Shown piece by piece: positions 5,525 to 9,205 of a DNA stretch of 9,205 nt (the first letter of the stretch is position 1; every line of letters begins with the position of its first letter). The notes beneath the pieces are model-generated. The model made no database searches. It was given only the letters and a program-made list of their open reading frames with translations, and was not told the DNA's origin. The stretch comes from JAEUNJ01 sp052035955 (lineage in GTDB: Bacteria; Pseudomonadota; Gammaproteobacteria; Burkholderiales; Rhodocyclaceae), in contig JBPOHD010000117.1 in NCBI GenBank assembly GCA_052035955.1, forward strand, positions 1-9,205. The letters are read 5' to 3'. The position numbers and the translations under genes are program-made.

Positions 5525-6865
5525 ATGAATGTCCCCGTCCGCGTCCTTTCCCTGTCCGTCCTCGCCGCCGTCGCCATGATCGGTTGCGGCAAGGAAGAGC
5601 CGCCCCCGCCGCCGCCCCAGGCCGCCGCCCCGCCGCCCCCGCCGCCGCCCCTGGTGGTCAAGCTGGGCCACGCCGCGCCGCTGACCGGTCCCCAGGCCCA
5701 CATCGGCAAGGACAACGAGAACGGCGCCCAGCTGGCGGTGGACGACGCCAACGAGGCCAAGCTGAAGATCGGCGGCCGCGACGTGAAGTTCGAACTGATG
5801 AAGGAAGACGACCAGGCCGATCCGAAACAGGGCACCCTGGTGGCCCAGAAATTCGTCGATGCCAAGGTGAACGCCGTCATCGGCCACCTGAACTCCGGCA
5901 CCACCATCCCGGCCTCCAAGATCTACTCCGACGCCGGCCTGCCCCAGGTCTCCCCCTCGGCGACCAACCCCGACTACACCAAGCAGGGCTTCAAGACGGC
6001 CTTCCGCGTCATGGCCAACGACGAGCAGCAGGGCAAGGTGCTCGGCGACTACGCCGGCCACAACCTGAAGGCCAGGACGGTCGCCGTGGTCGATGACAAG
6101 ACCCAGTACGGCGAGGGCCTGGCCAGCCAGTTCAAGGCCGCCGCCACCGCCGCCGGCGTGAAGGTCGTGGCCGAGGAGCACACCGACGACAAGGCCGTCG
6201 ATTTCGCCGCCATCCTCACCAAGATCAAGGGCAAGAAGCCGGACCTGATCTTCTACGGCGGCATGGACCCGCAGGCCGCGCCCATGGCCATGCAGATGAA
6301 GAAGCTGGGCATCAAGGCCCGGCTGCTGATGGGCGACGGCGGCTGCACGACGGAGTTCGTCAAGAATGCCGGGGACGCCGCCGAAGGCCATTACTGCTCC
6401 CTGCCCGGCGTGCCCCTGGACAAGATGCCCGGCGGCCCGAAGTTCGTGGAGCGCTACAAGGCCAAGTTCAACCTGGACATCCAGCTCTACGCCCCCTACG
6501 CCTATGACGCGGTGATGGTCGTCGTCGATGCCATCAAGCGGGCCCAATCGGCCGAGCCGGCAAAGATCGCCGCCGAACTGCCGAAGACCGACTTCCCGGG
6601 CGTCACCACCCGCATCACCTTCGACGAGAAGGGCGACATCAAGGACGGCGCCATCACCCTCTACGTCGCCAAGGGCGGCAAGTGGGAGGCCATGGACACC
6701 ATCGGCGGCGCCCCCGCCGCGCCGGCCGCCGAGGCCCAACCGGCCGCCATGGGAGGCATGTCCGGGATGAGTGGCATGTCCGGCATGTCCGGCATGTCCG
6801 GAATGAGCGGCATGGCGGGCACGCCCGCTCCCGCGGCACCCGCAGCCGCCGCCGAGAAGAAGTAA
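5525..6865 (+). CDS. livK: Lipoprotein substrate-binding protein of a Liv-type ABC importer
   Basis: A 446-residue periplasmic binding protein of the leucine/isoleucine/valine (peripla_BP_6, type I fold) family, the solute receptor of the importer encoded downstream. Residues 1-20 are a lipoprotein signal peptide with lipobox MIGC, making C21 the predicted lipidation site; M at -3 is less common than L. Two proline runs (26-31, 36-42) form an extended tether. The binding domain starts at about 43 (VVKLGHAAPLTGPQAHIGKD) and includes the ligand-cleft segment GHLNSGTTIPASKIYSDAG and the hinge strand DLIFYGGMDPQ. C274 and C291 may form a disulfide. After about residue 395 an Ala/Pro-rich stretch leads to a Gly-Met-Ser repeat tail (411-432) absent from typical LivK. 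The ATG at 5525 is favoured over the in-frame ATG at 5459 because it has GGAGAAG and begins the signal peptide. The ligand could be branched-chain amino acids, amides or aromatic acids; livK is a family label. Confidence 0.93.
   Translation: MNVPVRVLSLSVLAAVAMIGCGKEEPPPPPPQAAAPPPPPPPLVVKLGHAAPLTGPQAHIGKDNENGAQLAVDDANEAKLKIGGRDVKFELMKEDDQADPKQGTLVAQKFVDAKVNAVIGHLNSGTTIPASKIYSDAGLPQVSPSATNPDYTKQGFKTAFRVMANDEQQGKVLGDYAGHNLKARTVAVVDDKTQYGEGLASQFKAAATAAGVKVVAEEHTDDKAVDFAAILTKIKGKKPDLIFYGGMDPQAAPMAMQMKKLGIKARLLMGDGGCTTEFVKNAGDAAEGHYCSLPGVPLDKMPGGPKFVERYKAKFNLDIQLYAPYAYDAVMVVVDAIKRAQSAEPAKIAAELPKTDFPGVTTRITFDEKGDIKDGAITLYVAKGGKWEAMDTIGGAPAAPAAEAQPAAMGGMSGMSGMSGMSGMSGMSGMAGTPAPAAPAAAAEKK
6755..6817 (+). 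repeat. Tandem 9-nt repeats encoding Gly-Met-Ser
   Basis: Seven consecutive 9-nt units within livK encode six Gly-Met-Ser and one Gly-Met-Ala. Units 1, 3, 4 and 5 are identical (GGCATGTCC); the others differ by third-base or serine-codon changes. Because the unit is a multiple of three, copy-number changes would keep the reading frame. It therefore looks like a coding minisatellite whose number may vary between strains. Confidence 0.9.
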
Positions 6866-6882
6866 GCCCGGCCAAGGCCCCG

Positions 6883-6913
6883 TGGAAACGGCACCCTCGC
6901 GGTGCCGTTTCCA
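6883..6913 (+). other. Strong intercistronic hairpin between livK and livH
   Basis: TGGAAACGGCACC (6883-6895) pairs perfectly with GGTGCCGTTTCCA (6901-6913) around the loop CTCGC. A flanking G-T and C-G pair could extend it to 15 bp. It starts 17 nt after the livK stop and lacks a T-run, so it probably does not fully terminate. Hairpins placed like this after binding-protein genes are known to stabilise the upstream mRNA or attenuate read-through, giving more receptor than permease. Confidence 0.8.
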
Positions 6914-6937
6914 TGTCCGGCATCCGATCCCCCCGTC

Positions 6938-7861
6938 ATGGACATCCTGCTCCAGCAGATCTTCAACGGCCTCACCCTGGGCAGCATCTATGCCCTGGTG
7001 GCGCTGGGCTACACGATGGTCTATGGCATCCTGGGGCTGATCAACTTCGCCCACGGCGAGGTCGTCATGATCGGCGCCCTGGCCGCCCTGGCGGCCATGA
7101 AGCCCCTGGCGGCAGCGGGCGTTCCCGGTCCCCTGGCGGTATTGCTCGCCCTGGCCTTCGCGGCCCTGGTCTGCATGGCCCTGGGCTTCGCCATCGAGCG
7201 GGTGGCCTACCGCCGCCTGCGCAACGCGCCGCGCCTGGCGCCCCTCATCACGGCCATCGGCGTCTCCATCGTCCTGCAGCAGGTGGCCATGCTGGTCTGG
7301 GGCCGCAACTACCATTCAGTGCCGGCCCTGCTGCCCTCGGCCAACCACGAGGTCCTGGGGGCCCAGATCACCGAGGTGCAGATCCTCATCGTCGTCGTCG
7401 CGGCCCTGACCATGGGCGGACTGATGCTGCTGGTGAACCGTACCCGCATGGGCCGCGCCATGCGGGCCACGGCGGAGAATCCGGCGGTCGCCGCGCTCAT
7501 GGGGGTCGATGCCAACCGCATCATCTCGCTGACCTTCGTCATCGGCTCGGCGCTGGCTGCCCTGGCCGGGGTCCTGGTGTCGGCCAACTACGGCATCGCC
7601 CACTACCACATGGGCTTCATCCTCGGCCTCAAGGCCTTCACGGCGGCGGTCCTGGGCGGCATCGGCAACCTGGCCGGGGCCATGGTCGGCGGCATCCTCC
7701 TGGGCATCATCGAGGCCCTGGGCGCCGGCTACATCGGCGACCTGACCGGCGGCGTCCTGGGCTCCCACTACCAGGACGTGTTCGCCTTCTTCGTGCTGAT
7801 CGTCGTCCTGATCTTCCGGCCCTCCGGACTGATGGGCGAGAAGGTGGCGGAGCGTGCGTAA
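6938..7861 (+). CDS. livH: Branched-chain amino acid ABC transporter permease, LivH type
   Basis: A 307-residue inner-membrane permease, the same size as E. coli LivH (about 308). It opens with the family hallmark QQIFNGLTLGSIYALVALGYTMVYGILGLINFAHGEV (residues 6-42) and has around eight hydrophobic segments, including roughly 62-86, 103-121, 146-167, 196-217, 234-262 and 280-296. The cytoplasmic ATPase-coupling loop lies near RTRMGRAMRATAENPAVAALMGVD (168-191), and the closing motif is FRPSGLMGEK (293-302). It pairs with LivM to form the channel that receives solute from LivK. The start MDILLQQI at 6938 matches family N-termini; an upstream in-frame GTG at 6902 falls inside the intercistronic hairpin. 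No good Shine-Dalgarno sequence precedes 6938, so translation may be modest. The gap to livK is 72 nt. Confidence 0.94.
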   Translation: MDILLQQIFNGLTLGSIYALVALGYTMVYGILGLINFAHGEVVMIGALAALAAMKPLAAAGVPGPLAVLLALAFAALVCMALGFAIERVAYRRLRNAPRLAPLITAIGVSIVLQQVAMLVWGRNYHSVPALLPSANHEVLGAQITEVQILIVVVAALTMGGLMLLVNRTRMGRAMRATAENPAVAALMGVDANRIISLTFVIGSALAALAGVLVSANYGIAHYHMGFILGLKAFTAAVLGGIGNLAGAMVGGILLGIIEALGAGYIGDLTGGVLGSHYQDVFAFFVLIVVLIFRPSGLMGEKVAERA

Positions 7862-7882
7862 GACTAGGCCCGCCTCCCCCCG

Positions 7883-7900
7883 CCCCTCCTCGCGGAGGGG
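7883..7900 (+). other. Hairpin 1 in the livH-livM spacer
   Basis: CCCCTCC (7883-7889) pairs with GGAGGGG (7894-7900) around TCGC, 21 nt after the livH stop. The right arm continues into AGCCC, and the 12-mer GGAGGGGAGCCC recurs after livM (9164-9175). The livH-livM gap (7862-8011) contains no gene that I can see. Confidence 0.65.
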
Positions 7901-7961
7901 AGCCCGCTTCCTCGCTGCGCTCGCCGGTCACGGGGCGCGGTTCGGAAACGTTTGCGCGGAT

Positions 7962-7976
7962 GCCGCCTCCGGCGGC
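7962..7976 (+). other. Hairpin 2 in the livH-livM spacer
   Basis: GCCGCC (7962-7967) pairs with GGCGGC (7971-7976) around a 3-nt loop. It is followed 2 nt later by hairpin 3, so the pair could stack or compete. Confidence 0.6.
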
Positions 7977-7978
7977 CT

Positions 7979-7999
7979 GCCGTCCCGCCTTGGGACGGC
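7979..7999 (+). other. Hairpin 3, immediately before the livM ribosome-binding site
   Basis: GCCGTCCC (7979-7986) pairs perfectly with GGGACGGC (7992-7999) around GCCTT. It ends 2 nt before the GGAG (8002-8005) that serves livM. Its position could affect livM translation or mark an RNA-processing site. Confidence 0.65.
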
Positions 8000-8011
8000 C
8001 CGGAGCAGGGA

Positions 8012-9066
<1,055 letters not shown>

Positions 9067-9067
<1 letters not shown>

Positions 9068-9094
9068 GCGCCCCGCGCGGCCGCCCGGAGGGGC
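9067..9094 (+). repeat. 28-bp direct repeat, copy 1
   Basis: This 28-bp segment starts AGCGCCCCGCGCGG and ends CCCGGAGGGGC, and is identical to 9178-9205. It contains a NotI-type GCGGCCGC core (9077-9084). The bases GCGCCCC (9068-9074) and GGGGCGC (9090-9096) can also pair as a 7-bp stem. Confidence 0.9.
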
Positions 9095-9136
9095 GCAGCC
9101 ACGAACATGGAGCCGCGCAGCGGCGACCCGCCGTCA

Positions 9137-9170
9137 CCCCCTCCCTCGGGGAAGGGGCCGGGGGGAGGGG
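9137..9170 (+). other. C-rich/G-rich hairpin with four G-runs (possible G-quadruplex)
   Basis: CCCCTCCC (9138-9145) can pair with GGGAGGGG (9163-9170). The same stretch holds four G-runs, 9148-9151 (4), 9154-9157 (4), 9160-9165 (6) and 9167-9170 (4), separated by 1-2 nt. That fits the usual pattern for an intramolecular G-quadruplex on the coding strand. The duplex hairpin and the quadruplex would be mutually exclusive folds. Confidence 0.5.
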
Positions 9171-9177
9171 AGCCCCC

Positions 9178-9205
9178 AGCGCCCCGCGCGGCCGCCCGGA
9201 GGGGC
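9178..9205 (+). repeat. 28-bp direct repeat, copy 2 (reaches window edge)
   Basis: Identical over all 28 bases to 9067-9094, offset by 111 bp. The match is cut by the end of the window, so the true repeat may be longer. Copy 2 has CCC in place of the ATG that precedes copy 1. Confidence 0.9.

Noticed and set aside
5333..7315. Long minus-strand open frame of 660 codons opposite livK and livH
   Set aside because: Its Gly/His/Val-rich composition is what antisense of GC-rich coding DNA gives. It contains no recognisable domain and overlaps well-supported genes.
195..7999. Shared 11-mer TTGGGACGGCC in the left-edge region and in the livH-livM spacer
   Set aside because: Matches of this length are expected by chance in about 9 kb of GC-rich sequence, and the flanks do not match.
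7952..8011. N-terminal extension of LivM
   Set aside because: The extra 20 codons run through two spacer hairpins and the ribosome-binding site, and known LivM proteins begin near the first membrane segment.

Overview
The window is very GC-rich, and its gene set (pirin plus FMN azoreductase with a divergent LysR regulator, a DUF255/YyaL-type thioredoxin-domain protein, a small class I cytochrome c, and a Liv-type ABC importer) suggests a Gram-negative proteobacterium. My best guess is a Betaproteobacterium, for example Rhodocyclales-like. That placement is an inference from gene content and composition; no marker gene is present.

Layout: positions 1-246 hold no gene I can name, only palindromes and a stem-loop just beyond the pirin stop. 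Positions 247-1750 (minus strand) are a two-gene operon, azoreductase then pirin, with a 28-nt gap. Divergent from it on the plus strand is a LysR-type regulator (1840-2778). Its start codon sits at the centre of a 9+9 bp inverted repeat, the best operator candidate in the window. After a roughly 200-nt spacer comes a 668-residue DUF255 protein (2986-4992), followed 57 nt later by a periplasmic cytochrome c (5050-5358) that ends in a textbook intrinsic terminator (5382-5410).

From 5449 on the window is a branched-chain amino acid (or related amide/carboxylate) ABC importer operon: a promoter with a perfect TTGACA -35 box, a lipoprotein substrate-binding protein (LivK type), and two permeases (LivH, LivM). 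The ATPases LivG and LivF are not in the window and presumably follow. The operon is unusual in its spacers: a strong 13-bp hairpin between livK and livH, three hairpins in the 150-nt livH-livM gap, and after livM a GC-rich segment with a 28-bp direct repeat at a 111-bp period and a four-run G-tract motif. The binding protein also has an uncommon architecture, with proline runs just after the lipidated cysteine and a Gly-Met-Ser repeat tail encoded by 9-nt units.

How the genes fit together: the left part looks like a quinone/electrophile or redox-stress response cassette under LysR control, and the right part is a high-affinity solute uptake system. The DUF255 gene and cytochrome c stand between them with no obvious functional tie. 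I see no phage, CRISPR, RNA gene or complete mobile element, and nothing that amounts to a wholly new multi-gene system. The points most worth a second look are the LysR start-codon palindrome, the Met-rich tail of the binding protein and the structured liv spacers.
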